From: Leidyana gryllorum EB-2025a
Taxonomy: Eukaryota > Apicomplexa
Direction: 5' to 3'
Length of the DNA stretch: 64,000 bases
Assembly: GCA_048772705.1 (NCBI GenBank)
Contig: JBLWGC010000104.1
Span: 434,001-498,000 of the forward strand
Made by a program: the position numbers and the translations under genes. How positions within the stretch are numbered: position 1 is the stretch's first letter; each line of letters opens with the position of its first letter. A model generated the notes under the pieces. That model saw only the letters and a program-made list of their open reading frames with translations. It did no database searches and was not told the origin of the DNA. Shown piece by piece: positions 44,868-56,800 of the stretch.

Positions 44868-47309
44868 ATGGTAGGCAATGAAGGGTTAGCCGTATCTTTG
44901 CTCGCTACACTGGCGGAAGTGAGTGATGCGTTTCACGCGAACTATGTACCCGACCTCTTTTCCGCAATCACTAAGATTGATTCGGTCGCCCAACAATGGC
45001 TGAGACATGTTGGAGAGACTCTGTTATCGAGGAGTGACGTGGCTAATGCTTTGGCCGACACCGTATTGACCGGCGCTGAGACAGTTGCACAGCGCCTCAC
45101 TGCAGAAGCCGCAATGGCGTCGGCTGCTGAAGATAATGGCAATATTAAACATCTGTTGGGCTTCGAGCTGATGTGCCGATGGCTAAGTCTGCAAGAGATC
45201 TTTGACGACTGCGAGAAGCAGCAGAGACTCACTCCCGCGCCTTTCCATCTGTTCGCGCTCTTCACTCTGCTCAACCTGATTATGACGGCAAAACACGCCC
45301 TCTACCAGGGACAGTAAGTGGCCAGTGCCATGACTCCCTCCCACTGTCTCGCCAGATCAGAGTTCAATGTGCGCCGTCGGGAGAGTGAGCAGAGCTTTGG
45401 CACTCGCCGTTCACAGATTCTGTCTCCAACAAAGGGAAAGCCCGTTAAGCAGCTGACTGGTCGCGGTTTCAAAGTGCGACAACAACAACACAGGAAACCC
45501 TTTATACGGATGCGAAAGTCACTTCTCAAGTCTTATGCGCCTCGTCAATGGGATGGAGCTCGAATGTCTCGATGGCCCTCGGAATCATTCTGCAAACGAT
45601 TTGCGAGTCTGAAATCTCTCATTGATGAATCAATTCTGATATTAGCCGATGAATATTTGCATTTCCAAGCACGGCAATGGTCAAAGGCAACTGTGTGTCA
45701 ACCCGCTCGAACGCCGAAACTCAACATGTCTCCTCTATCTATTGGCTTATTACGCTGCATAGAACTACAGTTGTGCTGGTGTGCCACTCGGCGGTATCCC
45801 AGAGGCCGTGTGTGTAGTGTGCCACTCTCACTCACAGACTGTGTAAGCGATGTGTCCTCAGGACGTAACGTAATGGATATGCTGACATTGTATCCCGATG
45901 TCGTGGATACCGATACGGACCCGATGCTTTACCTCAATACAATTACCACTCCTCATCATTTGGAGCCGTTTTCCGACAGTGCTGCAGAGGTTTTCCGGAC
46001 TCTCACTGGCTCTGAAGTGGCAACGGCGGTGAGGGATGCGGGCATTTCAGTGGGACGGTTCAAACGATTGATGGAATGGGCCCCCTCGCCCTATATTGGA
46101 GCTTTGGGGGAGGCCAAACTGTTGAGAGAACTGCCAGTGTTGCGCCGCTTTCTCCATCGCCCAGATCCTCCCTCGGCTCTGGTGGCCTCAGCCGCTGTTT
46201 CGTCCGAGGCCCCTTCTCTCCCGCAGCCGTCATTCAATGAAGGGAGAATGTCAGCCTCGTACAGCGCTCGGAGCAGTCATTGGGACTCGGCAGGTTTGCG
46301 GTCGGTATCTTTCCGAACGCCAGCCAACGAGTTTCTCGCAACAACAAGCGATGGCGGCGGAGACCTGTTGCCGTCCAACTCGGCTCGACTGCGAAGTGGC
46401 TCACTTATGAGCAGTATGACCAGAATGGGGTCGTCCTCGAGTGCAGCAAGCGGTGCACGGCATGTGACGCTGTGTGGCAGGATGCATTGGCTCACAGCGA
46501 GGGAGTTGGAGGGCACAGCCACGCTGATGCTGCGACGCAATATGGATAGCACCGCTTCTGCTGGAGGAGGAGGAGGAGTGATTTCGACACGTCCTCCCAC
46601 TGCAGAGTCTCTTCGAACGACTGCTGCCAGAGCCCGGAGTTCGACTCTACGGGACGAGGAGCTGCTGACGGTTGGCGGTAGACGGAAAAAGGGGAGTGAG
46701 AGTGGTCAAGGAAGGACGGTAAAACCGTTGAGTGAAGGAGGGGGAGGTCGGCGAGAGGAAGCGAGAGAGTTGGCGTGCGCGTTGGATGTTCTGAGTGACT
46801 CTGCCGACACAGTGGTGGACCCGTGGCTCGGGTTGGGACGAGCTGAATTGCTGCCTTTGGCTGAACGGACTGAACAATGTTCGTTTCTGTTGAGTTTACC
46901 GACGGCAGTGGGCGTCGTAGAGAATGCCATTATGACAATGGTAGACGAAAAGGAATGGCGAGAAGACGGGGTGGTGGAGCGCCTGCACGGGTTGTTGGAC
47001 GAGTTTTGCTTCAAGTTGCAGGGGAGAGATGGGGGTCCCTCCCCAGCACCCTCGAATGGAATGTCGGTGGGAAGTAGATTGAGAGAACGCCTAAGTGCCG
47101 AAGGACGGTTGAGTCTGGTGAAGGTTCCTGTGGACGATTTTCTCATCATCTCCTTAGCTGAATTGGCGGCGACTTTGGCTGACTCTCATCCAGACAGATT
47201 GTGGGCAAAACAACAGATTTTACTTGAACGGCTGACATTTTGTGCTGCAAAAGGGCTATTGGGCTGTGCCATCCAACACTGCCTCAGTCTGCGTGGCGTA
47301 GCTAAATGA
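44868..47309 (+). CDS. Large protein of unknown function
   Basis: Exons 44868-45313 and 45356-47309 encode 799 residues, starting 27 bp after the Trx-PUB gene stop. The first 150 residues are helical with a hydrophobic stretch (LFALFTLLNLIMTAKHAL). The middle (45400-46150) looks folded and alpha-helical. A Ser/Arg/Gly-rich disordered region spans 46200-46750, and a helical C terminus follows (LPTAVGVVENAIMTMVDE). I recognise no family. The open spliced frame of 2400 nt with normal codon use makes it a real gene. Confidence 0.7.
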
Positions 47310-47407
47310 GAATCACTGACCGACCTATGTATTCCGCAAAGGAAAAGCATCTTTCTATATATCTCTCCAAGCGACGAGCCGAGAAAGATTTTTAGTACAG
47401 CCCCGTT

Positions 47408-49109
47408 ATGGAGGCACCACCAGAATGGGAACCTCAACCGGCAGATATCGTATGGACACGCATCAATAAGTCACGCACTCAGGCTCTCGGAATAGTAAGT
47501 TAGCACCTCACATCCATCCCACATCAACCAATCAGATTCTCAGACGGCCCACAGGAGACCACACTCTCGATGAATCGCGGCCATCCGTGTCCTGCGACCT
47601 GGATGGCCCCGACAGATACCTCGTTGCCTACATACACTCTGACGCCCACATACATCCCCCCCGACACTACCTCAACAAGTTTAATCTCGAGAAGGCACAA
47701 GAACTCAAGTGCTGCAAATCGAAAGTGTCTTCTCTCGTAAGTAACACCTCCTCCCCGCGTCGAATCCCACCGCCCCACGCAGACACCGTGGGAGAAAATA
47801 AAGCGAAAGGCAATTCGTGATGTTCGTGAGTATCAACAAGGCAAACATCGATTCGGTGAGTCACTCTCTCGTGCCGACGATCTTTCTCGCTCAGAGAATT
47901 CACACAACTTTGTCAAGTGTTGCACCTGTTGCGCTGAGGGCGACGACGCCTTTTGGAAGGCGATAGGCCTCGAGCGAGGGAATATTCATATTGAGATGGC
48001 TGACAAGTACGAGAAGGAAAAACGAAAAGCTCGGAAGGAAGCGGAGCTCAAAGAGATGAAAGCGCGTGAGCGTCAGGAGCAACTGGCCGCCAAAGCCGCC
48101 AAGGCGACTAAGAAAGGTGCGTCGAGCTCCTCTATGGGCAACGGAACATAAGGCGCCCCCCCCGAGCCATCTCGATCCCACCCCCCAACACTCTCACCCG
48201 CCCCGCCCCACCCCTCCGACATATCTTTGGCTCGCAGCCCGACCGGCTCCCAAAGCCGCCGAGGAAACTTCTGATACCTCCGGAGCAAGCGAGGACTCCA
48301 ACTCATCCGGCAGCAGTGGCGAGAGCGAGGAAAGTAGTAGTGGAGACGAAAGCGACGAAGAGTCCGACAGCTCTGATGACTTCCGTGAACCCAAGCGGCC
48401 GCAGCGACGGAAGAGACCAGCCCCGGTCCGGGGACGGAGGCGGCGCCAAGAATCCTCTTCCGAAGAAGATGAGAAAGTGAAAAAGAAGCGGCGATCCAAG
48501 TTGAAGCGACCCAAGCCACCGGCACGCGGATCGCGCACAGCAAAAGCTACTCGACGGGATGACGATCACACAGACTCAGAGGAAGAAGACGCTGGCTCTG
48601 CCACTGCCAGTCCCAAGTCTGATCGCAGCGAAGTAGGTTTCTCTCAATACACACACACACTCTCCCTCTCTCACACACACACACAGATTTCTCTCTCTAT
48701 CTGTCAGGTAAAGTCGGTTGAGTCGGAGGAGCCCAGCAGCAAACGAGGACGTCTGGCTTTGCGTCCTCAGACTACAGAGAGTGAAGAGGAAATCAAAACG
48801 GATGACCCCCCGCCGCCTTCTCCATCTCCGAAGGTGGAGCCCCACGAGAACCAGCAGCAGCAGCAGCAACAAGAGGAGGTGCCCCCCGCCCTCGACGTCC
48901 AGCCATCTGAAGGAGAGGAGACAATGGAAGAACGACAGCAGGAAGAGGAGCAGCCGTTACAGCAGGAAATGACGGAGCCCCCGGCTGAACCACTGGAGGG
49001 TGATGCACAAGAGGATGCAGAAGAAGAACAACAACCACAGCAACCCCAACCCAAACAAGTGGAACAGCCGGAGATGGCCGAAGAAGAGGTGCCAACGACA
49101 ACGAATTAG
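47408..49109 (+). CDS. PWWP-like N terminus with long acidic/Gln-rich tail, probable chromatin protein
   Basis: Six exons, 47408-47494, 47536-47736, 47783-47855, 47895-48116, 48238-48632 and 48708-49109, encode 459 residues. The N-terminal 110 residues (PADIVWTRINKS, YLVAYIHSD, HYLNKFNLEKA, TPWEKIKRKAI) follow the order of a PWWP domain, but the PWWP tetrad is not preserved. A Lys-rich coiled segment follows, then Ser/Asp/Glu-rich blocks mixed with KRRSKLKRPK-type basic patches, and a Gln/Glu-rich end. A nucleosome or histone-mark reader is the best guess. Introns 4 and 5 are longer (121 and 75 nt); the latter has CA repeats. Confidence 0.65.
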
Positions 49110-49139
49110 CAGCGATATTTGTGTCTCCTCCCTATACAT

Positions 49140-49406
49140 ATGATTGAATTCTTCTTGATGGGCCGCGTAGTTGTGGTAGTGGTACTCTTCTGCGTCACCT
49201 TGGTAACCCTCTCTTTGACGAAAACGGTCTCTCGTGCAGAGGGTTTCAACAACATCTTGAAGAAGGGGGTCACCTCTGCCACTGATAAGCGGCCCCGCCG
49301 TACCGCGCTGCCCGTAACCACGGTGCGCGGACGGCTGCGACTTGGTTCTGCAGTCGTCGCCACTTTAATGAATGCTGAAAATAAGAATGTGTGTTATGAT
49401 GAGTAA
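49140..49406 (+). CDS. Possible small membrane/secreted protein
   Basis: A frame of 88 residues starts at the ATG at 49140. Residues 8-26 are strongly hydrophobic (RVVVVVVLFCVTLVTLSL), so a signal anchor is likely, followed by a basic polar part (KKGVTSATDKRPRRT). It is 30 bp downstream of the PWWP-like gene stop and ends 4 bp before the stop of the convergent gene. There is no family match; it could be only a 3' UTR frame. Confidence 0.3.
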   Translation: MIEFFLMGRVVVVVVLFCVTLVTLSLTKTVSRAEGFNNILKKGVTSATDKRPRRTALPVTTVRGRLRLGSAVVATLMNAENKNVCYDE

Positions 49407-49410
49407 CAAC

Positions 49411-50884
49411 TCAACACGCGGGAGGAAAGGAGCAGATATATTTATACAACACATATATTGATTGACCAAAAGGGAAGAGGGCCCAATGTCTCACCCATTG
49501 CTCACGCCGTCGCTTCCGTTTAGGAGGAACGAAATCTGCCGGTTTTTGACAGCCACCCGCAGCACTGTTCGCCATGTGCTTAGCAACGTCCAGCGCCTTG
49601 ATCATCCTGTTGGTGTCGAGTGTGTGTGTGTGCGTGTGTCTCTGTGGACTTACGAAACTTTGGTATTGAAGACTTTGACTTTGATATGCTTTGATTTATC
49701 CCCAAACTTCATCGGTACCATCTGATCAATGATCGATTCTCGGACGAGAACAAACATGTCTCCTTTGCCTTGAGCGTCTCGTGGGCCTTTGACGTAATGC
49801 GCCTGGACGTCGTCTGAATCTGCTCGGTGAATGAAAAAGGGTCATCACAACAATCAAACTTACCCCCTCTCTCATTGGCTTTGATGTACTCTCTATATGG
49901 ATATATTTCCGCTTCACCTCCCCATGCATCCTGGATGAGGAGGACACTGGACCCGAGGCTGCAGTCTCGCAAGGTCTCCTTGACGTTGGCGTGATGCAAA
50001 TCTGATCCCACTGCAGCCATATAGTTCAGCTCTTCCGAGTTGTTGTCTTCTTCTTGCGCCTGGCGTAACTCTTCGATGGGTACATTATCAAACAACCCGT
50101 CAACTTGCGGTTTCTGACTCTTTCTGGGAATTCTGTCAGTTTGTCGATTCACTGGGGACGCCGCGGTAGTGTTGGAACGGAAGGAAGTGGTCTCAGGAGG
50201 GGGAGCGGAATGATTGATCGGGTCCACATTCGGTACACTTCTCTTCCGCTTTTTGACAGGCTGCAGGTACACGCTGGTCGCTCGACAGATTGTGAAGGGA
50301 GACGGCGACGGTCGGCGATCAGGAGTCTCCTTCATCTCGTCCTCCGTTTCATCGTCCAGCGAGACGTATGGAGGCTCGACATCGTTGACGACGGAGGACG
50401 CTGAGCTGCTTATAAGTCCACCCATGGTGCAAGTGATTTTAGGCGATGTCGTAGATGCCATTTTGTTCCAGATTGATCTTTGTTCGGGATCTGAGGAGGG
50501 AGACGAAGAACCGCCTATCACTACCTCCACAGAAGAGGTTGGACTGGGAGCAGCGGTTCTCTTTGGGACGGGAAGCCCCACACGACAGCGGCAGCGTTCG
50601 CACAAGACGCGTTGTTGTTCCTCTCGTTGCCGATATATTGAATGGTCATAGGAAGCTGGTGATTCATCGTCATCATCCTGAACTATAAAGTCTCTAAGGT
50701 CAGACCCATCGTCGTCATCGGTCGATTCGGATATGGCAGACGATAACTCATCTCCTTTGCCGCCCCCTAATAACCGATCCAAATCGCTTTTAATGCCCGA
50801 CTCCTCGTCCTCCATCAAAGTGGAATCAACCTCAGAGTCTTCAACGGCCTCATCGTCGACAAATGCTGAGTAGTGCCGTCTCAT
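49411..50884 (-). CDS. Acidic, probably nuclear protein of unknown function
   Basis: Exons on the minus strand are 50884-49864, 49819-49654 and 49606-49411, giving 460 residues. I start at the ATG at 50884. The N-terminal 110 residues are Asp/Glu-rich (DDEAVEDSEVD, STDDDDGSDLRDF), then a CERCRC cluster, a Ser-rich middle, and a folded-looking C-terminal part (GKGDMFVLVRESIIDQMVP, KHIKVKVFNTKVS). A basic patch (PPKRKRRREQ) lies near the end. The acidic blocks resemble chromatin or replication factors, but I cannot name the family. The last 25 residues may instead be intron, since a GTGAGA donor lies at 49484. Confidence 0.58.
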
Positions 50885-50939
50885 TGGTCCACCAAAACGT
50901 CCACGTACGGCACCCACGTCAATTTTTTTTTACACACAT

Positions 50940-51624
50940 TCAATGGGTTACCAGTACGGTCAGATCCTCATTGAACTTGTGAAGTGCACGTGCACTGTCA
51001 CCACCTGAATGAGCCATGATCTGCTTGATTGCAGTCTTGATGTCCGGTTGAATAGAGAACGCTATGTGCTCCGGACTCAATGTGACCTTGGACGAGTGGA
51101 ACTCATGTGGGAGCACCTCCAAGTAGAAATACATCTTCCGCGGTAGAAAATCGGTTCCTGCCACAAAACCTGCGCACCCATGTTCTTGTGCAACGTATTG
51201 GGTGACCTGATGAGTCAATCAACTAACCAAGCCGACATTCGCTCACCGATGGGAGGTATATAAGTCGATCTGCTTCGTTCGACAAGTCAATCGACGTCTC
51301 TTCCTGAACCTCACGAATTACTGCTCTACGTCCAACCTTTATCATTTGATCGAGTCTCAAGTCTGACAGCGGCTCTGTCACATTGGTAGCAACAAAATCC
51401 TCAGGGTCTATTCGGCCACCGGGCAGCTGATAGTGGGATCCCTTCTTTTTCTTCCAGGCCTCCATCAACAGGATGCCTCTATCGCGTATCCAATAAATTA
51501 AGAAGGCGCGTTGAGCCTCCTTCTTCAGAATATGCGCACTATGCTTGCTGGCCGACGATGACGACGACTCTCCGGTAGAAGCTAGAAGGCTCATTACGAG
51601 GAACAAGAAAGCAAACAGATTCAT
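50940..51624 (-). CDS. Nudix hydrolase with signal peptide and split Nudix box
   Basis: Exons 51624-51247 and 51206-50940 encode 214 residues. Residues 1-18 (NLFAFLFLVMSLLAS) form a signal peptide, so the enzyme is secreted or lies in an endomembrane compartment. The Nudix box is recognisable as LPGGRIDPE and REVQEETSID, but 28 residues separate the two halves where the family has 7. The usual Gly near the end of the box is Ser. Nudix enzymes cleave nucleoside-diphosphate-linked substrates; the substrate here is unknown. It starts 23 bp after the stop of the upstream gene in a same-strand run. Confidence 0.8.
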
Positions 51625-51647
51625 TCGCACTATAGCCCACCAAACTT

Positions 51648-52652
51648 TTAGGGTGTTACTTTGAGTTGTTTCTCAATGGAATGCCGAACAAAGTCAATGT
51701 TCTTGAACGCCGTATCCGGGTGAAATCTACCCCCTCCCAATAAAGGCTCCTTGGGATGCTCAGTCAACCATAGTTCCATAGCTGCTGATATCATCCCGTT
51801 GGCCAAACGGGGACGAATGTCATTGCTATACCCCTCAGCCAGCAGTCGGTTCTCCCCAATCTCCTTCAAAACAGCACTAAGCTCATTCAAGGTTGTGGGC
51901 AACAGACCAACTGACGACAAAGCTTCGTTCAAACCTCCCTCCCTTCGAATGCAAAAGTCCGCCACTTCACTTACTTTCTCGCCCAACTCCTCCAGCCACC
52001 CAGCCAGAGCTCCTCTATCTAATCTAAATCCACTCGTGTGACGATGATCGATCGGAGGCGTCTCCGGTCCTTCACCTGAGGGTCACACGCTAGATCACAG
52101 CACATCCCTTGACCTCAAAACCTTACCGCTAACCAACGTCCAGTCATTCTTCTCGCCCCTCCGCCGATAAATCGGTCCCTTGACTCCGGCTCCCACCTGT
52201 CTGTGAGCCAATAAGATATATCCAATCGAACAATAACCACCCAAGCACACACACACACACACTCTCGGAAACCCACTCTTATCCACCACGAACACTTACT
52301 TGGCTGGGAAAAAGAGCATATCCAGGTCTGTGCTGGCCTCTGCGATGTTCCTATTGGTGCGTGGCTCATGACATTGGCGTGTTTCGGCAAGTGCTTCATC
52401 AACCGACACCCGATATGGCAATCGGGTGGCGAGCTCAACACAGGTCGGGCATGGGAGAAGCAGAATTGAGTCGGGCCAACAAGAAGGGGACAGATCCTCC
52501 GTCACTGGGGGTGAGGAACGATCAGTCCCTTTCAGAAGGACATCCAAGAAACAGGTACCACACACGCAGCACTTGAAGATTGTCGCGATCTCACTAGGCA
52601 TGGATGGTGCAACATTGTTGCATGAAGACATTGATTCATTGTTGTTTGTCAT
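51648..52652 (-). CDS. Conserved-looking protein with N-terminal CxxC motifs
   Basis: Exons 52652-52300, 52200-52127 and 52075-51648 encode 284 residues. The N terminus has CCVCGTC and CPTC pairs spaced like a zinc-binding unit, and residues 120-150 carry GAGVKGPIYRRRGEKNDWT. The C-terminal half is helical (LAGWLEELGEKVSEVADFC, then LNELSAVLKEIGENRLL). I do not recognise the family. The first intron is 99 nt with a CA/GT run. It follows the rhomboid gene by 34 bp on the same strand. Confidence 0.6.
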
Positions 52653-52686
52653 TGTTTGGAAGTGAGACACCCGTGTTGGGTGTGAG

Positions 52687-54262
52687 CTAAATGAGGATCC
52701 GAGGCTCGTGAGCTAATAGCAATCGGCCTGTGCGTCGCACAGTTACTAGCTGACCCGGGGGCCGATAGCAATCCGCACAGCCAAATAATAAGAACAGCAA
52801 ACAACTCCATACGGCCAGCTGATGGACGGATAGGGAATGTCATAGAGAGTTTTGACTCACCAACATTGCACCAGCAATGATTCTGGAGCACCACAGGCCC
52901 CAGGAGTGTTCAAACTTGGCTGGTCTTAAGGCCAGAACCCTCGTACGTCTGATACTGGTTCTCCGCGCTGATGCATTGATAACAACGCGGCGAGGTCGTC
53001 CGGTGGTTTTACTAATGGACGCTGTACTTCCACGTCCGATAAGGTACATAAAGTGTGTTGTACCATCTGGCACATACTTCCGATCCTGGTATTCCAAGTA
53101 ATTACGAATACCAGGGAGTTTCTGCCAGCAGGACATGCGTCGCGACCGCTTTGTTGGTCGCGGTTGCACATCCCCAATGATAGTGGTTTGCTCTGCAAAC
53201 GTGACTGTGGCGGCTCCGAGGGGGTTCAAGTTCTCAGCTACTGCCGTCTGAGACGAATTGGTGCCGTCCTCTAAGCACTGGGCCGTTGGTTTCTCGGCAA
53301 TTTGTACGGCGGCCTCATCGTCGTCGTAGTAAGTATCATGCAGCTCTGTCAGTTCGGCTGATGTTATGGGTCTGATGCTGTGATGCCATCCTTTCCCGGC
53401 GGCCTCTCCCACCCCGATATCGCACCGTTTTTGGGTTGCGAGTGCGAACAACAGACCTCCTCCAGCGCCCCCAAGGTGAGCATAAGCGTCCACCAGGGGT
53501 ATGAAAGATCCACAGATCGCAATGATACTACTGATCACGGCGGCAATCATGAATACTTTTGCTCGGGGAATAGTGGACCAGTACTCTGCGCAAAGGGGGA
53601 GGAGACATTAGTCGTTTAGTCGTCGGGAGGAAGACAGACACTTTGTGGGATTGGGATTGCATTGTGGCTTTCACTCATGAAACAAGACAACGCACCGAGT
53701 ATATAGACGTTGAGGGCCATCATGACACCGTATATACCTCCTGAGGCGCCGACTGATATGTTGACTCCATCAAGTGTGGCGGAGAGGAGGCAGCCAGTGA
53801 AGGCGGAAACAAAAAAGCACAGACCATAGCGGAGGAAGCCCCACTCAGGCTCGATGATCTTGCCAAGAGGTATCCAAACAACGAGGTTCATGATAAGATG
53901 GAGCCAGCCTGCGTGGAGGAGGCCAGCCCAGCAAAGTCGCCACCATTCTCCCTGAGTTATAAGATTTCGTGCTAATCCTCCGCCCTCCACCAACGCAAGG
54001 ATAGACGGGCCGAACAGAGGATTTTCATTAATTGGGCGCATCCCGCCCCCTGATATTAACCTGTAATCCACACACATCAGTTTCTCTCAATCAATCGAGC
54101 ACCACCCTTAGCTCACAATTGAAGAAATAATGCGGTACATACAGCAGTCAGTAAGTAAGTGAACTTATATTTGCCACCCAACGGAACATTGCGTGCTGCC
54201 GGGTCCAAAGGCACATAACATACAACACCTTTGCCTTTGATGCGGCTATCTTCACAAGACAT
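52687..54262 (-). CDS. Rhomboid-family intramembrane serine protease
   Basis: Exons 54262-54117, 54060-53696, 53585-52861 and 52818-52687 encode 455 residues. The catalytic Ser lies in VGASGGIYG and the His in DAYAHLGGAGGG. GEWWRLCWAGLLHAGWLHL and LIMNLVVWIPLG are the L1 loop and the HxxxN region. Two late segments frame a polar, Thr/Asp-rich cytosolic loop of about 180 residues, and the last exon adds another transmembrane helix (LLAVWSCLLFLLFGCADCY). Rhomboids cut transmembrane adhesins in many alveolates, and this window also encodes type I vWA receptors. A functional link is speculation. Confidence 0.92.
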
Positions 54263-54361
54263 TGTCAAATCCAAATTCTTAACGATTTCCCTATTTCAAC
54301 TTTCAAAGACAAGGTGACGCAACTACACAATCAGTGGTTGTGGGTGGGTCCCTGAGGCTGG

Positions 54362-55915
54362 CTACGGCATCGTCGAGACCCCTCGCTGCTGCTGCCCGTC
54401 TCCCCCCGCCCAGTTCAATTCCACCCAACCCTGAAAGTGTGCCCGACACAGCAGACATCTATCCTGAAACAAACCAGACAAACAGTCCCGGCACGCAACG
54501 GAGTGGCTGTGGGAGTCTCAGGTCACAGTGAGAGTTTACTGCACTCACCGGCAGGGCAACAAGATGGTGGTCTTGGGAGAACTCAGACACACCAAACACT
54601 CGCGCTCATTGGTGTCACTCAATCCGAAAATGGCTCTTTGGGTAACAATGGATGGGGGGTCTCGAATGATCATCAGATCATTGTGGAACTGATAGCTCCC
54701 GGTAGCTTCACAGCCGTTGCACAGCACTAACTGCGATGCTTGGCTCTGCCCAACACCCACCACGAGCAGAACGAGCTGCACTTCTCCGTTACTGACCTCT
54801 GTAGCATCCGACCAGGGGAACAGGAACCGCGCCTCCTGGTGTACCAACTCACCCCGAGTCGGAGCGATTCTGCAGAGCGAGCGGCATTTCGTCTCCAATC
54901 CGATCAAAGGGGTGAGGAACTCACTTGAAGCTCTGCGCGATGCCGCCAGCAGCCAAATGGGAAAAGGCCATTGCGGACAGAGGGTCTGACGGAGGTGTTG
55001 AGGCTACTGCACAAATCGCAGCAAAGATACTCTCTCAGAAAAGCTTACGTTCAACCCGTAGAGGGGTGTCCAGAAGGGAAGTTGAGGGATCTGCCGAGGG
55101 TACGGGTGTGACTGGCGATGGCGGCCACATGTTGGAACAGGCATTGATCGTCCACTCTCTGCACCTCCAGTAGAGTGACTTGAGTCGTGAGCTGTGACGC
55201 GAGCCGCCCAGCAGAATTCCACTGTCACTTTGTTGCGAAACACAACGCAGCTGCGCGCGACGTGTGTGTCAGTCAGTCAGTCAGTAGTCAGGGCAACGGA
55301 GACACACACACTTACAAATGAATCAATCCGTTTGACTGGAACATGGGTAAAGATGTGGCACACGACATCTCGTGCCCCAGTTGTAACGTAAGCGTCGAAT
55401 GTCAGTCGAAGTATGGGCGGTTCTTCGAGTTGCGAAGAGGAAACTGCCGGAATCTCCCAGTGGGTCTAAGGCACACACTTGGAGTTTGCGCTAAAGGTAG
55501 ACAGCATCACCTTGATGGAGGCAGGGACTATGCGATTGGTGGCCGATATTACGGGCAGAGGGCGATCATTGGACTTTACACTAAGTTTCAACACACGGCT
55601 GACATGATTCAAGTCGAGGGTGTGGAAATCTGCCGCATATGCCGCAAAGTCGTCCACCTGTACTGGCTGCACAAGTCAGTATTTCTTCGAGGGTGGCATC
55701 GCTGCGTGACGCACCTTATTGTGAGTCAAATAGACATCTGTACGAATCGCGGTAACGAATCTTCGACAATAATCAAATATGGCGAGATAGGAGAATGCAG
55801 TAAGGGCGAAGAGGAGCGCACTGAAGGTGACTGGTGATAGAGGTAAATAGGCAAAGTGTTGAGCGGTGAGCTCCTCCGGGTTTAGAGAATAGGTGGGGTA
55901 AGGGATATTGACCAT
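54362..55915 (-). CDS. RING E3 ubiquitin ligase (MGRN1/LOG2-like)
   Basis: Seven exons on the minus strand are 55915-55715, 55666-55511, 55465-55316, 55250-55049, 54985-54925, 54869-54549 and 54506-54362, giving 411 residues. The C terminus is a RING split by the last intron: RECLVCLSSPKTTILLPC then RHSVACRDCLS and DRCLLC, which matches the MGRN1/RNF157/LOG2 spacing. LRLTFDAYV resembles the adaptor-domain strand of that family. The N terminus has one hydrophobic segment (FSALLFALTAFSYLAIF) not usual for MGRN1. Introns were chosen by frame; intron 3 holds GTCA repeats near 55270. It would ubiquitinate membrane-linked targets. Confidence 0.8.
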
Positions 55916-56047
55916 ATCTACAATACGTGTCCGAATGTCGAATGTCGAATGTTTGTGTCAATCATTCATTATAGTACTCCCATTGATTCTTTCTTAAACA
56001 TCTACTGATTCAGTTCAACAACTGAGAGTCACATTGTTTTTCACACT

Positions 56048-56730
56048 TCAATCAGACTTGGCGAGAGGGCTCTTCTCGTTGAAAGCACGAGACTGGTCGA
56101 CATTGCCGCCGGTCTTGGCTTGGTATGCCTGGGAAGCAGACTTGCGGAGAGAATCGGTTCTCTCCAATTCGGGGTCCTCGGTCTCATCCTCGCCTCTGAC
56201 ATATCCGAACACGTGGGAACGGGACTGGTTGGACTTGGTGGGCAACTGGTCAGTAGGCTCAGCACCAGCGCGGATGGCGTATCCAGTGCCGTCCACAGTG
56301 CTCATACCGTAGTCGCTGGCGGGAAGAGGCGCAGTCACCTTTCCAGTGGGATGACCCTGATCGTCAACCTCGATAGCACCAAAAGCAGCAGCACAGGCGC
56401 CACCACGGTACTGAAAAGAGAGATTTTCCAAGAGATTACCCTCATAAGGTGCCTCACCTTGTTCCAGTTGGGGTATTTCTGGGGGTCCTCCTCGTGGAGA
56501 GAGGCCTGTTTGGCGATGAAAGCTCGGAGAGGAGTGAAATTGTTCTCCTTCAAGTCCTTTGCGGTGATCTCGAATTCACCAGAACCGCGCTTCTCACAAG
56601 CAGCTTTGTTGTGCTCCCTCTCGAAGGCCTCATTTTGCTCAATGATCTCTTGAATTTGGTTTTGAGCAGTCTGGGGCTCGGAAGGCTGGGCCTTCTGCAT
56701 ACGTTCGATAGCGATTTCGGAGGTACTCAT
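56048..56730 (-). CDS. Small soluble protein of unknown function
   Basis: Exons 56730-56458 and 56410-56048 encode 211 residues across a 47-nt intron. The N-terminal half is helical with Gln/Glu-rich stretches (QNQIQEIIEQNEAFEREHNK), and the C-terminal half is polar (GKVTAPLPASDYG, SRSHVFGYVRGEDE). Codon use resembles the ribosomal protein genes, which hints at strong expression. No family was recognised. It starts 70 bp after the stop of the upstream gene. Confidence 0.65.
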
Positions 56731-56800
56731 CTTCAACTTATGACTTCGTGTGCGTGTGTGGTCAAGCACGTAAATACGTGCCGCACATATATAGCTATAT

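Noticed and set aside
48117-48237. Open reading through the intron of the PWWP-like gene
   Set aside because: The translated stretch is Pro/His-rich noise, and GTGCGT...CGCAG splicing joins the two coding parts in frame.
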